A stretch of 64,000 nucleotides of DNA from Guyparkeria hydrothermalis (lineage in GTDB: Bacteria; Pseudomonadota; Gammaproteobacteria; Halothiobacillales; Halothiobacillaceae): NCBI RefSeq assembly GCF_023555375.1, contig NZ_JAJSEE010000005.1, positions 124,001 to 188,000 on the forward strand, in the 5' to 3' direction. Both the position numbers and the translations under genes were made by a program. Position 1 is the stretch's first letter. The number at the start of each line of letters is the position of its first letter. Below are positions 38,026 to 46,579 of the stretch, piece by piece. Below the pieces are notes generated by a model. The model ran no database searches. It had not been told where the DNA came from and saw nothing but the letters and a program-made list of their open reading frames with translations.

Positions 38026-39207
38026 ATGAGTCAGCCCAGCATCCTGCGTCGCCTGAAATGGTCCTTTGTCGGCATGGGCGTTGTCATGGGAGCGATCTTC
38101 CCGGTATTCGCGTCGTTCTTCGTCGAGTTCCGCGAGGGCATGCTGGGCTGGTTCGTGGTCGGTTGCCTGGGCGCCGGACTGACCGTGGGCTTCGTCAACT
38201 ACGGGCTGGCCCACCTGATCCTGTTGCGCCGCATGGGCGCGCTGGCGCGTCTGGCCGGGGCCGTGCGCGACGGCAACCTCACCGAGAAATGCCAGATCGT
38301 CAGCCATGACTCGCTCGGCGAGATTGTCGCCAGCGTCAACGGCATGATCGACCAGCTGCATGCCCAGATGGGGAACCTCAACCGCAGCAGCGAATCGCTG
38401 TCCGCCGCCGCCGGCAGTCTGGATGAGAGCGTGTCCAGCGTGATGACCGCGCAGGGGCGGGTCCAGGCGCAGCGTGAGCGCACGCTCGGCGAGGCGCGCG
38501 AAGTGGCCGACGGCGGCGGGCGACTGGTCGAGGCAATCCTCGAGGCCGGTCACCAGGCCGGCGAGATGCAGTCGCGGGCCGAGCAGACCCGCCACGAGGT
38601 AGGCGAGAGCGTCGCCTCGATCAGCCGTTCGCAGCAACGCGTCGAGGAAACCGCGGCCCTGATCACGTCGCTGGTCGCTGCCCGCGACCGCATCAGCGGC
38701 ATGACCGCGACCATCGATGCCGTGGCCGAGCAGACCAATCTCCTGGCCCTGAACGCCGCCATCGAGTCGGCCCGGGCGGGCGAGCATGGTCGCGGTTTTG
38801 CCGTGGTTGCCGACGAGGTGCGCAAGCTCGCCGGGCGCAGCGCCGAGGCGGCCCGCGAGATCGGCCTGGTGATGGAATCGCTGGGGCGTGACGTGACGGC
38901 CGCCGACGAGAAGATGCAGGAGGCCAGCCACTACTCCGCGGATGCCGAACGCTCCCTGCAGACCGCTTCCGGCGGGCTCTCCGAGATGCTCGGGGCGGTG
39001 GCCGACACGGTCAAGCTCACCGACGAGGCGGCCAGCCACGGCCAGCGTCACCAGGCGGCGATCGAGCGGCTCACCGAGGACCTGAATTCGCTGATCGAGG
39101 TGGTCGAGCGCAATGCCGAGACCATGCAGTCCGCGAACCAGGCGGTCGACTCGGTCAATCGCGAGGCCGAGCGCCTCGCCGGCCAGGTCGCCCGTTTCCG
39201 GCTCTAA
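38026..39207 (+). CDS. Methyl-accepting chemotaxis protein without a large periplasmic domain
   Basis: 393 residues. Two hydrophobic segments (about 9-34 and 41-68) are separated by only a few residues, so there is almost no periplasmic sensor. A HAMP-like region follows, then the cytoplasmic signalling coiled coil. The CheA/CheW-binding hairpin is [20 protein letters not shown] near residue 241, followed by [16 protein letters not shown]. It may sense membrane or cytoplasmic cues, or take a signal from a partner. The next gene encodes a secreted binding protein (146 bases on). ATG at 38026 has a weak ribosome site. Confidence 0.92.
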   Translation: MSQPSILRRLKWSFVGMGVVMGAIFPVFASFFVEFREGMLGWFVVGCLGAGLTVGFVNYGLAHLILLRRMGALARLAGAVRDGNLTEKCQIVSHDSLGEIVASVNGMIDQLHAQMGNLNRSSESLSAAAGSLDESVSSVMTAQGRVQAQRERTLGEAREVADGGGRLVEAILEAGHQAGEMQSRAEQTRHEVGESVASISRSQQRVEETAALITSLVAARDRISGMTATIDAVAEQTNLLALNAAIESARAGEHGRGFAVVADEVRKLAGRSAEAAREIGLVMESLGRDVTAADEKMQEASHYSADAERSLQTASGGLSEMLGAVADTVKLTDEAASHGQRHQAAIERLTEDLNSLIEVVERNAETMQSANQAVDSVNREAERLAGQVARFRL

Positions 39208-39353
39208 CCCGGGATCGGTCCGGTCCGGGTGCTTGTCACCCGACCGGCGTGGCGGCATGCTGCCGATTGAGCCGGCATGACGCGGCCGAGTGGCGTTCTG
39301 CCAAGGTGGCCGGTTGCCGATGCCGTTGGAGACCCCGAACCGATGATAGGCCC

Positions 39354-40610
39354 ATGAATCGACGTGACGTGCTCAAGGCCGGTGGGGCGGGCTTGCTGCT
39401 GGGCGGGGCCGGCTTCCCGGCGATCGTGCGCGCCCTGGATCGCAAGCCGACCTTGCGGGTGATGGGAACGCACGTCACCCTCCAGGAGCCGATCCGCCGT
39501 CGCGCCGAGGCCGAGCTGGGATTCAACATCGAGTTCCACCCCGGCGGCAGCGCCGAGGTGCTGCAACGGGCGGCCACCGATCCGGGGTCGTTCGATCTCT
39601 ACGAGCAGTGGTCGAACAGCATCCGGGTGCTCTGGCAGGCCAACGCCATCCAGTCGATTGACGTCGAGCGCCTGACGTACTGGGACGAGATCAACGATCT
39701 CCCCAAGACCGGCCGCATCACCCCGGATTCGCCCATCGGTCGGGGTGATGCGCCCCACAAGCTGTTGTTCGTCCAGGAGGATGGCCGGCTCGGCGCCACG
39801 CCCTCCGGCCGGCTCAGCTTCCTGCCCTACGTTCACAACGCCGACTCCTTCGGCTATGACACGCGCGCGATCGCGCCGGGCATTCCCTACGAGACCGAGA
39901 GTTGGGGGTGGTTGCTCGACCCGGCGCATCGCGGACGCGTGGCGGTTGTGAATGCGCCCAGTATCGGCTTGTTCGATCTCGCCCTCGCCGCCGAGGCGAA
40001 CGGGTTGATGCGCTTTGGCGAGATCGGCCGGATGACCCGCGAGGAGATCGACGACCTGTTCGCGCTCCTGGTGGACTTCAAGCGCCGTGGGCATTTTCGC
40101 GGCGTGTGGTTTTCCGTGCCGCATTCGGTCGATCTGATGGCGCGTGGTGAGGTGGTGATCCAGAGCATGTTCTCGCCCGCTGCGGCCCAGCTGCAGGGCA
40201 TGGGCATCCCTTGCCTCTACGCGGCGCCACGGGAAGGCTACCGCGCCTGGTTCGGCGTAATGTGCCTGTCCTCGGCCGTGGACAGCGAGCGCCAGGCGAT
40301 GGCCTATGCCTTCATGAACTGGTGGCTGTCGGGCTGGCCGGGGGCATTCATTGCCCGACAGGGCTACTACATCGCCAACCCGCAGCGTTCGCGCCCCTTC
40401 ATGACCCCGGCCGAGTGGGACTACTGGTACGCCGGCAAGCCGGCCGCCCACGCCTTGACCGGCGTTGACGGCCACCGGGTCGCCGCGGCGGGCGAGGTCC
40501 GTCGCGGCGGCAGTTACGAAACCCGTTTCGCCAACATCGCGGTGTGGAACACGGTCATGGATACCTACGAGTACACCCTGACCAAGTGGCAGGAATTCCT
40601 GCTCGCATGA
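39354..40610 (+). CDS. Tat-exported extracellular solute-binding protein (PotD/NspS-like)
   Basis: 418 residues. The N-terminus MNRRDVLKAGGAGLLLGG is a twin-arginine signal, so it folds in the cytoplasm and is exported to the periplasm. The mature part has the pattern of family-1 binding proteins of the spermidine/putrescine group: FDLYEQWSNSIRVLW near residue 81, FLPYVHNADSFGYDTRAI, and a C-terminal MNWWLSGWPGAFIARQGYY segment. No ABC permease or ATPase is adjacent. Instead its stop overlaps the start of a membrane diguanylate cyclase, so it probably delivers a ligand signal to that protein. Confidence 0.8.
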   Translation: MNRRDVLKAGGAGLLLGGAGFPAIVRALDRKPTLRVMGTHVTLQEPIRRRAEAELGFNIEFHPGGSAEVLQRAATDPGSFDLYEQWSNSIRVLWQANAIQSIDVERLTYWDEINDLPKTGRITPDSPIGRGDAPHKLLFVQEDGRLGATPSGRLSFLPYVHNADSFGYDTRAIAPGIPYETESWGWLLDPAHRGRVAVVNAPSIGLFDLALAAEANGLMRFGEIGRMTREEIDDLFALLVDFKRRGHFRGVWFSVPHSVDLMARGEVVIQSMFSPAAAQLQGMGIPCLYAAPREGYRAWFGVMCLSSAVDSERQAMAYAFMNWWLSGWPGAFIARQGYYIANPQRSRPFMTPAEWDYWYAGKPAAHALTGVDGHRVAAAGEVRRGGSYETRFANIAVWNTVMDTYEYTLTKWQEFLLA

Positions 40611-42334
40611 GCCGTCGACGTTCGGCTCCGCGGCGTCGGCTCAAGGCGCGCATCTTCGGCAGCTTCGGCGCGATCGGGCTGGCCGGCTTTCTGATCAGCC
40701 TAGTACTCGCGCTGACGATCACCCGCATCTACGCCGACTTCCAGCGCCTGACCGACATCAGTGAACGGGTCGAGATGGGCGGCGAGGTCGCCCTGCAGAT
40801 GGTCGAACTCCAGCGGCTGTCGGGCGAGTTCGTCCAGTCGGGGCGCTCGTTTCCCGCCGACCAGGCCGGGATCGTGTTCGAGCGTGCGCGCGGGCTGCTC
40901 GAGCAACTCGGCGAGGGGGCGAGCGAGGCGGTGAGCGACCGCGTCGAGCGGATGGAGGAATACCTTTACGGTTTCCGCGAGGCCTTCGTCGAGGTCAAGC
41001 GGCTCCACGACCGCCAGAGCTGGCTGATCGACCAGGGTATCGACTCGCAGGCCCGCCGCTACCAGGACCTGCTGGGCGCCTTTGAGGCCACGCTTCCTGC
41101 CAGTCGGGCAGAGACCATATCCGGCCTCGAGCGACTGCGCGGCGCGGCCCTGCGGATCGACAGCCTGACGCGCAACTACTTCGACTCGCTCGACAACGCG
41201 CGTATCCGCGAGGTCAATGTCGAGGTGCGCGAGTCCCGCCGGCGACTCGACCGGCTGGCCGAGTCGAGCGAGGACCCGGCGGATGGTGCGGTGTTTCGCG
41301 AGATGGGCAGTGCCCTGGATGACTATCAGGAGGCCATCCTCGACGCCGTGCAACTGACGCGCGGTTATCTCTACCTGGTCAACGTCGTCATGGCCGGCGA
41401 GACCTACGAGGTGCTCTACCAGTCCGACCAGCTTTCCGCGGGCTTGCACAAGGAGATGGAGCAGATCGAGGCGCAGACCGCCGAGACGATTCGCCAGGCC
41501 GTGTGGACGGTTCTCGTCGGTATCGCCCTGACCCTGGCCCTGATGGTGTTTCTGCCCTATCGGCTGGGGCGCAGCGTGGTCGCGCCGATCGAGACCCTCA
41601 CGCAGACCTTCCGGCGGTTGTCTCGCGGTCAGGATGCCGCCGACCTTGACCTAACCGAGGCGGGTTACGAGTTTCACGAGCTGACCCGTGCGGCGCATGT
41701 CTTCCGGGAAAAGAACGAGGAAACCGAGCGCCTGCTGCGCGAATACCAGGAGCTCAACGAGGTGCTCGAGCAGCGCGTCGAGGAACGCACCGAGGCCTTG
41801 CAGGCGGCCAACGCCCAGCTGGAGACACTCTCGCGCACCGACGGCTTGACTGATCTCGCCAACCGGCGCGCGTTCGAGGAGGTGCTGGAACGGGAATGGG
41901 CCGTGGCCGTGCGCACCAAGATGGCCCTGAGCATGGTCATGCTCGATGTCGACCACTTCAAGCCGTTCAACGATCGTTACGGGCACCCGGCCGGCGACGA
42001 GTGCCTGCGGCGTATCGCCCGGGTGCTGGAGGGGCCGGTGCGGCGCAGCAACGACCTGGCGGCCCGTTACGGCGGCGAGGAATTCGTACTGATCCTGCAG
42101 GACAGCGACCGGGACGGCGCCTTGACGGTCGCCGAAGGGCTGCAGCGCGCCGTGCGCGAGCTGGCCATCCCGAACGCCGACTCCTCGGTGGGCGTGGTGA
42201 CGGTCAGCGTCGGTGTCGCCACCCGGCTCCCGGATGACGCCGGGCAAACGCCTGCCGATCTGGTGCGACGCGCCGACGAGGCGCTCTACCTGGCCAAGCG
42301 CGAGGGGCGGGACCAGGTCCGCTTCATGCCGTGA
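40607..42334 (+). CDS. Membrane diguanylate cyclase with periplasmic helical sensor, HAMP and GGEEF
   Basis: 575 residues. One transmembrane helix (about 16-38), a mainly helical periplasmic domain of about 260 residues, a second helix (about 300-320), HAMP, a short coiled coil, then GGDEF. The active site is GGEEF near residue 489, preceded by RSND (RxxD), the product-inhibition site. It should make c-di-GMP. The start overlaps the stop of the secreted binding protein (ATGA). The arrangement parallels NspS-MbaA and TorT-TorS, where a periplasmic binding protein controls a membrane signalling partner. Confidence 0.88.
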   Translation: MSRRRSAPRRRLKARIFGSFGAIGLAGFLISLVLALTITRIYADFQRLTDISERVEMGGEVALQMVELQRLSGEFVQSGRSFPADQAGIVFERARGLLEQLGEGASEAVSDRVERMEEYLYGFREAFVEVKRLHDRQSWLIDQGIDSQARRYQDLLGAFEATLPASRAETISGLERLRGAALRIDSLTRNYFDSLDNARIREVNVEVRESRRRLDRLAESSEDPADGAVFREMGSALDDYQEAILDAVQLTRGYLYLVNVVMAGETYEVLYQSDQLSAGLHKEMEQIEAQTAETIRQAVWTVLVGIALTLALMVFLPYRLGRSVVAPIETLTQTFRRLSRGQDAADLDLTEAGYEFHELTRAAHVFREKNEETERLLREYQELNEVLEQRVEERTEALQAANAQLETLSRTDGLTDLANRRAFEEVLEREWAVAVRTKMALSMVMLDVDHFKPFNDRYGHPAGDECLRRIARVLEGPVRRSNDLAARYGGEEFVLILQDSDRDGALTVAEGLQRAVRELAIPNADSSVGVVTVSVGVATRLPDDAGQTPADLVRRADEALYLAKREGRDQVRFMP

Positions 42335-42366
42335 GCCCTGGCGTTGGCCGATGGCGGCGCCGGGGG

Positions 42367-42948
42367 TCAGCCGCGGCCGGTGAGTACCCGCCAGAGGATG
42401 CGCAGCGAGGCCGTTCCCCACGCCACCGGCGAGCGCCGGGGCTCGTGATCGAACCATAGCGCCGGGTCGACCTGCCGTTCGCGCAGGATCTGCTCGACCC
42501 GGGCGATGGTCAGCCGATAACGCCAGCCGGCCAGCCACGGGCGACCCAGCGGGGCCGCTCCCTGCAGGATGCCCCGGATGCGCCCGGCGAAGCGTTCGTT
42601 GAAGCGCCGGAAGGCGAAGTCCACCTGCTGCTCCCGCCAGTGGGCATCGGTGACTCCCAGTTGCGCCAACTCGTTGGCCGGCAGGCGCATTGCCTGGCCG
42701 GCCTCGCGATCGGCCGCGGCGTCCAGCCACCCGTCGACCAGCAGCACCGCCGTGATCAGCCCGTCGACGCGGGCCTGGTCGGTCTCGGACAGACGTTCGA
42801 ACGCGGACGGACGGAAGGCATCCAGGCGCTCGCGGTAGAAGGTGATCAGCTCGCCCATGTCGGTGGGCGTCTCGACCGGCGAGAGCGGTGCGTTGCGCAA
42901 GCGGGCCTCGACCGGCCAGGCGAGCAGCGAGGTGACGCGCGGAATCAT
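42367..42948 (-). CDS. Small protein resembling the C-terminal half of a squalene/phytoene synthase
   Basis: 193 residues, helical, cytoplasmic. LPANELAQLGVTDAHW and RFNERFAGRIRGILQGA followed by WRYRLTIARVEQILRER resemble the C-terminal half of squalene/phytoene synthases, but no aspartate-rich motif is present. The protein could be a shortened, non-catalytic relative or unrelated helical protein; I am not certain. The ATG overlaps the stop of gph (ATGA), so it is translated with gph. Confidence 0.5.
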   Translation of the reverse strand: MIPRVTSLLAWPVEARLRNAPLSPVETPTDMGELITFYRERLDAFRPSAFERLSETDQARVDGLITAVLLVDGWLDAAADREAGQAMRLPANELAQLGVTDAHWREQQVDFAFRRFNERFAGRIRGILQGAAPLGRPWLAGWRYRLTIARVEQILRERQVDPALWFDHEPRRSPVAWGTASLRILWRVLTGRG

Positions 42949-43643
42949 TTGGCGTCCACCGTTTCGGTGTGCGTGGCGTCTTGGTCCGCCCGGCTCAACA
43001 GATGCGCGATGTCCTCGGGGTTATCGATCACGACCGTCGCCCCCCAGGACTCGATCGGCCGCTCGCCGTCGAGGTAGCCCCAGCGCCCGGCGACGGTGGG
43101 CATGTGGGCGGCATTGCCGGCGACGACGTCACGCTCGTGATCGCCGATGTACCAGATGGCATTGGGCGGCAGGCGCAGCTTGCCGGCCGCGAACAACAGC
43201 GGGTCCGGGTGGGGCTTGGCCCGGCGGAGGTCGTCACCGCAGACCACCACCGCCGGGGTGATCTCCAGCGCCTCGAGCAGGCGTCGTGTCAGCTCGCCGG
43301 GCTTGTTGGTCACCACGCCCCAGGGCAGGGCGCGTTGCTCGAGTGACTCGACCAGTGCCTCCAGGCCCGGAAACAGGCAGGTGTGTACCGCCAGGTCCTC
43401 GGCGTAGAGCGCGAGAAAGCGCTCGCGCAACCCCTCATAGCCCGAGTCGTCCGGCGTGATGCCCAGCCCGATCCCCAGCAGCCCGCGCGCCCCGTTGGAA
43501 ACATGCGGGCGGATCGCCTCGAACGGCATGGGCTCGAGGCCCTGCTCGGCGCGCACGCGATTAAGCGCGGCGGCCATGTCGGGGGCGGTGTCGAGCAGGG
43601 TACCGTCGAGGTCGAATAGGATTGCCTTGGGGGCGGGCAGCAT
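42945..43643 (-). CDS. gph: Phosphoglycolate phosphatase, HAD family
   Basis: Dephosphorylates 2-phosphoglycolate, produced by DNA repair and by Rubisco oxygenation. 232 residues. The nucleophile motif is LFDLDGTLLDT near residue 9, motif II is VVTNKPGELTRRLL, and motif III/IV are AKPHPDPLLFA and YIGDHERDVVAGNAA. AGGAG lies six bases before ATG at 43643. It lies downstream of ubiG in the frequent mtaD-ubiG-gph order, but a 265-base palindromic element separates it from ubiG. Confidence 0.92.
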   Translation of the reverse strand: MLPAPKAILFDLDGTLLDTAPDMAAALNRVRAEQGLEPMPFEAIRPHVSNGARGLLGIGLGITPDDSGYEGLRERFLALYAEDLAVHTCLFPGLEALVESLEQRALPWGVVTNKPGELTRRLLEALEITPAVVVCGDDLRRAKPHPDPLLFAAGKLRLPPNAIWYIGDHERDVVAGNAAHMPTVAGRWGYLDGERPIESWGATVVIDNPEDIAHLLSRADQDATHTETVDAK

Positions 43644-43656
43644 CAGGACTCCTTTA

Positions 43657-43921
43657 GGAAAATCTGCATGATTCGATGGCATCTCTGGCTCGCGGGTTTG
43701 TTCGCAATCAAGGCGCCGGCCCGAAGGCGGGCTTGTTGCCCGCCGAGGGGCGGCAACGCCGAGTGCGGGCAAACCCGCGAGCCCCGTCCGGGCGGGTCTC
43801 CAAGGGCCCATCTGCGGCGTTGCAGCCCTTGCAAAGGGCGACGGCCCTTCACGGCGGACTGCGCCTTGCATCTGGACCCTTGGAGTCCCGCAGAGACGTC
43901 ATCGAATCATGCAGAGTTTCC
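43657..43921. repeat. Long nested palindromic element, copy 1 (divergent sequence)
   Basis: 265 bp. Outer stem: GGAAAATCTGCATGATTCGA on the left pairs with TCGAATCATGCAGAGTTTCC on the right. Arm A: GGCTCGCGGGTTTG with CAAACCCGCGAGCC. Arm B: TCCAAGGG with CCCTTGGA at the base, enclosing conserved blocks GCGTTG, AAAGGG, CCCTTC, CGGCGGAC and GCCTTGCATCT. The stem sequences differ from copies 2-5 yet remain paired. The right third lies inside ubiG and encodes its C-terminal tail. The left edge abuts the ribosome site of gph. Confidence 0.85.
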
Positions 43922-44640
43922 TTTACGAACGCCATCAGGTAATTGACGTCGAGATCGCGGTCGTTGAGCGAGAACTCGCGGGTGAGCGGGTTGTAGACGA
44001 TGCCGGTCGAGGCGATCGGCTTGAGCCCGGCGGCACGACCCATCCGGGCGAGTTCGCCGGGGCGAATGAACTGGCGGTGGTCGTGCGTGCCGCGTGGCAC
44101 CATGTTCAGCAGGTACTCCGCGGCGACGATCCCCAGCAGCCACGACTTGGCGTTGCGGTTGAGCGTCGAGAGGAACACGTGCCCACCGGGGCGCACCGCC
44201 GTGGCCAGGGCCTCGATGATGCGAGCGGGGTCCTCGACGTGCTCGAGCATCTCCATGCAGGTGACCACGTCGTACGTGCCGGCGTGCTCGGGGGCGAAGC
44301 GGGTGACGTCGGCGACCCGGTAGTCGATCCCGAGTGTGTCCGGCGCATGGTCGCGGGCGACCGCAATGACGTCCTCGGCGAGATCCAGCGCGGTGACGGC
44401 AGCACCGCTGCGGGCCAGTGCCTCGGCCAGTATCCCGCCACCGCAGCCGACGTCGAGCACGCGGCTGTCGCCGGCGTCGCTGTGGGTCTCGATAAAGGCC
44501 ATGCGCAACGGGTTGATCGCGTGCAGCGAGGCGAACGGGCCGTCGCTGTCCCACCACTGCTTTGCCAGCCGATTGAAGTGGGCCAGCTCGTCGGGCGAGG
44601 CGCTGGAGGCGTTGTCGGCAGTGTCGTGGGTCGGGGTCAT
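43849..44640 (-). CDS. ubiG: Ubiquinone biosynthesis O-methyltransferase UbiG with repeat-derived tail
   Basis: Performs both O-methylations of ubiquinone synthesis. 263 residues. FNRLAKQWWDSDGPFASLHA is the family N-terminal signature and VLDVGCGGGILAEALARSGA the SAM site; the core ends at LDVNYLMAFVK, where UbiG proteins normally finish. The last 23 residues (ETLHDSMTSLRDSK and so on) and the stop codon are encoded by the palindromic element that ends at 43921. ATG at 44640 fits the family N-terminus. mtaD lies 40 bases upstream on the same strand. Confidence 0.93.
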   Translation of the reverse strand: MTPTHDTADNASSASPDELAHFNRLAKQWWDSDGPFASLHAINPLRMAFIETHSDAGDSRVLDVGCGGGILAEALARSGAAVTALDLAEDVIAVARDHAPDTLGIDYRVADVTRFAPEHAGTYDVVTCMEMLEHVEDPARIIEALATAVRPGGHVFLSTLNRNAKSWLLGIVAAEYLLNMVPRGTHDHRQFIRPGELARMGRAAGLKPIASTGIVYNPLTREFSLNDRDLDVNYLMAFVKETLHDSMTSLRDSKGPDARRSPP

Positions 44641-44680
44641 CGCGGCGTGGCCAGGTAAGGGCGAATGGACGGTGAACGTG

Positions 44681-46027
44681 TCAGACGGCGGGCTTGGCCC
44701 GCCGGATCGGCTCGCGCCAAGTGTTTGCCCGCTCGATGATCGCCCGGCTGTCGAGCCCACGCAACTGCCCGTGGCGCAGCAGGGCGCGCCCGTCGACCCA
44801 GACATCGCTCACCTGGGCGCGCGAGGCGCTGTAGACCAGGGTCGAGACGGCATCGTAGACCGGCTGGGTCTCCGGGGCATCGAGATCGACCGCGACGAGG
44901 TCCGCCTGCTTGCCCGGCTCGATCGAGCCGATACGGTCGTCCAGGCCGAAGGCGCGCGCACTCCCCAGGGTTGCCATGTGCAGGGCCTGGTGGGCGCTGA
45001 CCGCCGCGGCATCATTGGCCACAGGCTTGGCGATGAGCGCGGCGGTGCGCATCTCGTCGAGCATGTCGAGATCGTTGTTGCTGGCGGCCCCGTCCGTGCC
45101 CAGCCCGACGTTCACGCCGGCCTCGAGGAGCTTGGCCACCGGGCAGAAGCCGGAGGCGAGCTTGAGGTTCGATTGCGGCGAGTGCAGCACGTGGGTGCCG
45201 GTGACGGCCAGGCGGGCGATCTCCGCCTCAGTCAGCTGGGTCATGTGCACGGCGACCAGGCGTTCGTTGAGGAGCCCCAGCCGATCGAGGCGGGCCAGTG
45301 GCCGCTCGCCGGTGGCGGCGAGGGTCGACTTGACCTCGTGGGCGGTCTCGTGGACGTGCATGTGGACCGGCAGGTCGAGCTGGTCGCTCATGGTGCGCAC
45401 CCGTTCGAGCGCCGCATCGCCGACCGTGTAGGGGGCGTGCGGGGCGAGCGTGAACTCGATGCGTGAATGATGGCGCCAGTCGTTGACCAGCTCGACGCCC
45501 TTGGCCAGTGCCTCCTCGGCGTTCGCCGACCAGGGATTGGGGTTGTCGATCACCACGATGCCGAAGATCCCGCGCAGGCCGGCGGCCTGCACGGCCTCGA
45601 TCGCCGCCTCGGGGAAGAAGTACATGTCCGAGAGCGTGGTCGTGCCGCTGCGGATCATCTCGACGGCGGCGAGCATCGTGCCGTCGCGAACGAAGTCGTG
45701 ACCCAGCATCTGTCCCTCGACCGGCCAGATGTGCTCCTCGAGCCAGGTCATCAGCGGCAGGTCGTCGGCCAGCCCGCGCATCAGGCTCATCGCCGCGTGG
45801 GTGTGGCCGTTGACCAGCCCGGGAATCAGGGCGTGGCTGGGCAGGTCGACCCAGTCGACGGGTTCCTCGGTTGCCCGCTGGCGCTCGCGGGCCTGCTCGC
45901 GGGTCAGGATGGCCTCGATGCGGCCATCGCGAATCCACACGGCGTGGTCTTCCAGCACCTCGTCGCGCGGGGCGACGGGGATCAGCCAGCGGGGGGCGAG
46001 AATCTGGTTGGGATGGTCGTTTGCCAT
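44681..46027 (-). CDS. mtaD: 5-methylthioadenosine/S-adenosylhomocysteine deaminase-type amidohydrolase
   Basis: 448 residues, TRZ/ATZ amidohydrolase family. Metal ligands are visible in LVNGHTHAAMSL (near residue 71), VHMHVHETAHEVK and VGLGTDGAASNND; the signature SIEPGKQADLVAVDLD closes the barrel. Deamination of methylthioadenosine or S-adenosylhomocysteine is the usual activity of members encoded next to ubiG and gph. N-ethylammeline chlorohydrolase is an older database name for the same group. Start is ATG at 46027, 61 bases from repeat copy 2. Confidence 0.85.
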   Translation of the reverse strand: MANDHPNQILAPRWLIPVAPRDEVLEDHAVWIRDGRIEAILTREQARERQRATEEPVDWVDLPSHALIPGLVNGHTHAAMSLMRGLADDLPLMTWLEEHIWPVEGQMLGHDFVRDGTMLAAVEMIRSGTTTLSDMYFFPEAAIEAVQAAGLRGIFGIVVIDNPNPWSANAEEALAKGVELVNDWRHHSRIEFTLAPHAPYTVGDAALERVRTMSDQLDLPVHMHVHETAHEVKSTLAATGERPLARLDRLGLLNERLVAVHMTQLTEAEIARLAVTGTHVLHSPQSNLKLASGFCPVAKLLEAGVNVGLGTDGAASNNDLDMLDEMRTAALIAKPVANDAAAVSAHQALHMATLGSARAFGLDDRIGSIEPGKQADLVAVDLDAPETQPVYDAVSTLVYSASRAQVSDVWVDGRALLRHGQLRGLDSRAIIERANTWREPIRRAKPAV

Positions 46028-46087
46028 GGAAATTGCAGTGGTCCGGTTGAGAAGGGCAATGGCGGCAAAAAGGCTTGCGGAAGCCTA

Positions 46088-46355
46088 GGGAAACTCTGCC
46101 CGAATGCCATGCCACTCTGGCTTGGCGAGTCGTTCGTGATCAAGGCGCGATGTCGCCGGCGTGCCGGTGGCCACGTCAAGACATCGTAACGCGGAGCACG
46201 TGCGACTCGCCAGGCCCCGCAGGGCGCGCCTTGAGCCGGGCATCTGCTGCGTTGCCGTCCTTGGAAAGGGAGTCACCCTTCCGCGGCGGACGGACGCCTT
46301 GCACCTGCCCGGCTCAAGTCGCGCAGAGCGGTATGGCATTCGTACAGAGTTTCCC
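46088..46355. repeat. Long nested palindromic element, copy 2 (full form)
   Basis: 268 bp between the divergent mtaD and argD genes. Outer stem: GGGAAACTCTGC with CGAATGCCAT on the left, ATGGCATTCG and the GCAGAGTTTCCC variant ACAGAGTTTCCC on the right. Arm A starts GGCGAGTCG and ends CGACTCGCC. Arm B starts CTTGAGCCGGGC and ends GCCCGGCTCAAG, with GCGTTGCCGTCC, AAAGGG and CACCCTTCC inside. It is nearly identical to copy 5. Open frames across it translate only the repeat. Confidence 0.9.
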
Positions 46356-46498
46356 TGGCATGCCGCGCCGTGCGGCCCTTTGTCGAAATCGATTCGATTC
46401 GTGATATGCTCCATGACTTGCCCCTCCGAACTCGCGCCAACTGTGTTGGCCAGGCATATCGTTGTTCGTCGAGGGGCACAAAACGCAATGGATTCAAT

Positions 46499-46557
46499 GC
46501 GCTCGTCGTTCCGGGGAGCGCTTTTTTGGTTTTGTGTCGCCCGGAAATATCCGGGCG
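46499..46557 (+). promoter_or_regulatory. argD leader: terminator-like hairpin followed by a second hairpin
   Basis: GCGCTC and GAGCGC arms (46499-46521) are followed by TTTTTT. A second perfect hairpin CGCCCGGA-aata-TCCGGGCG then lies 23 bases before the argD GTG. No plus-strand gene lies upstream, so this looks like an attenuator in the argD leader. No arginine-rich leader peptide or known riboswitch was recognised in 46356-46579. Confidence 0.45.
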
Positions 46558-46579
46558 AAATCGGTTTTCGAGGAATGCC

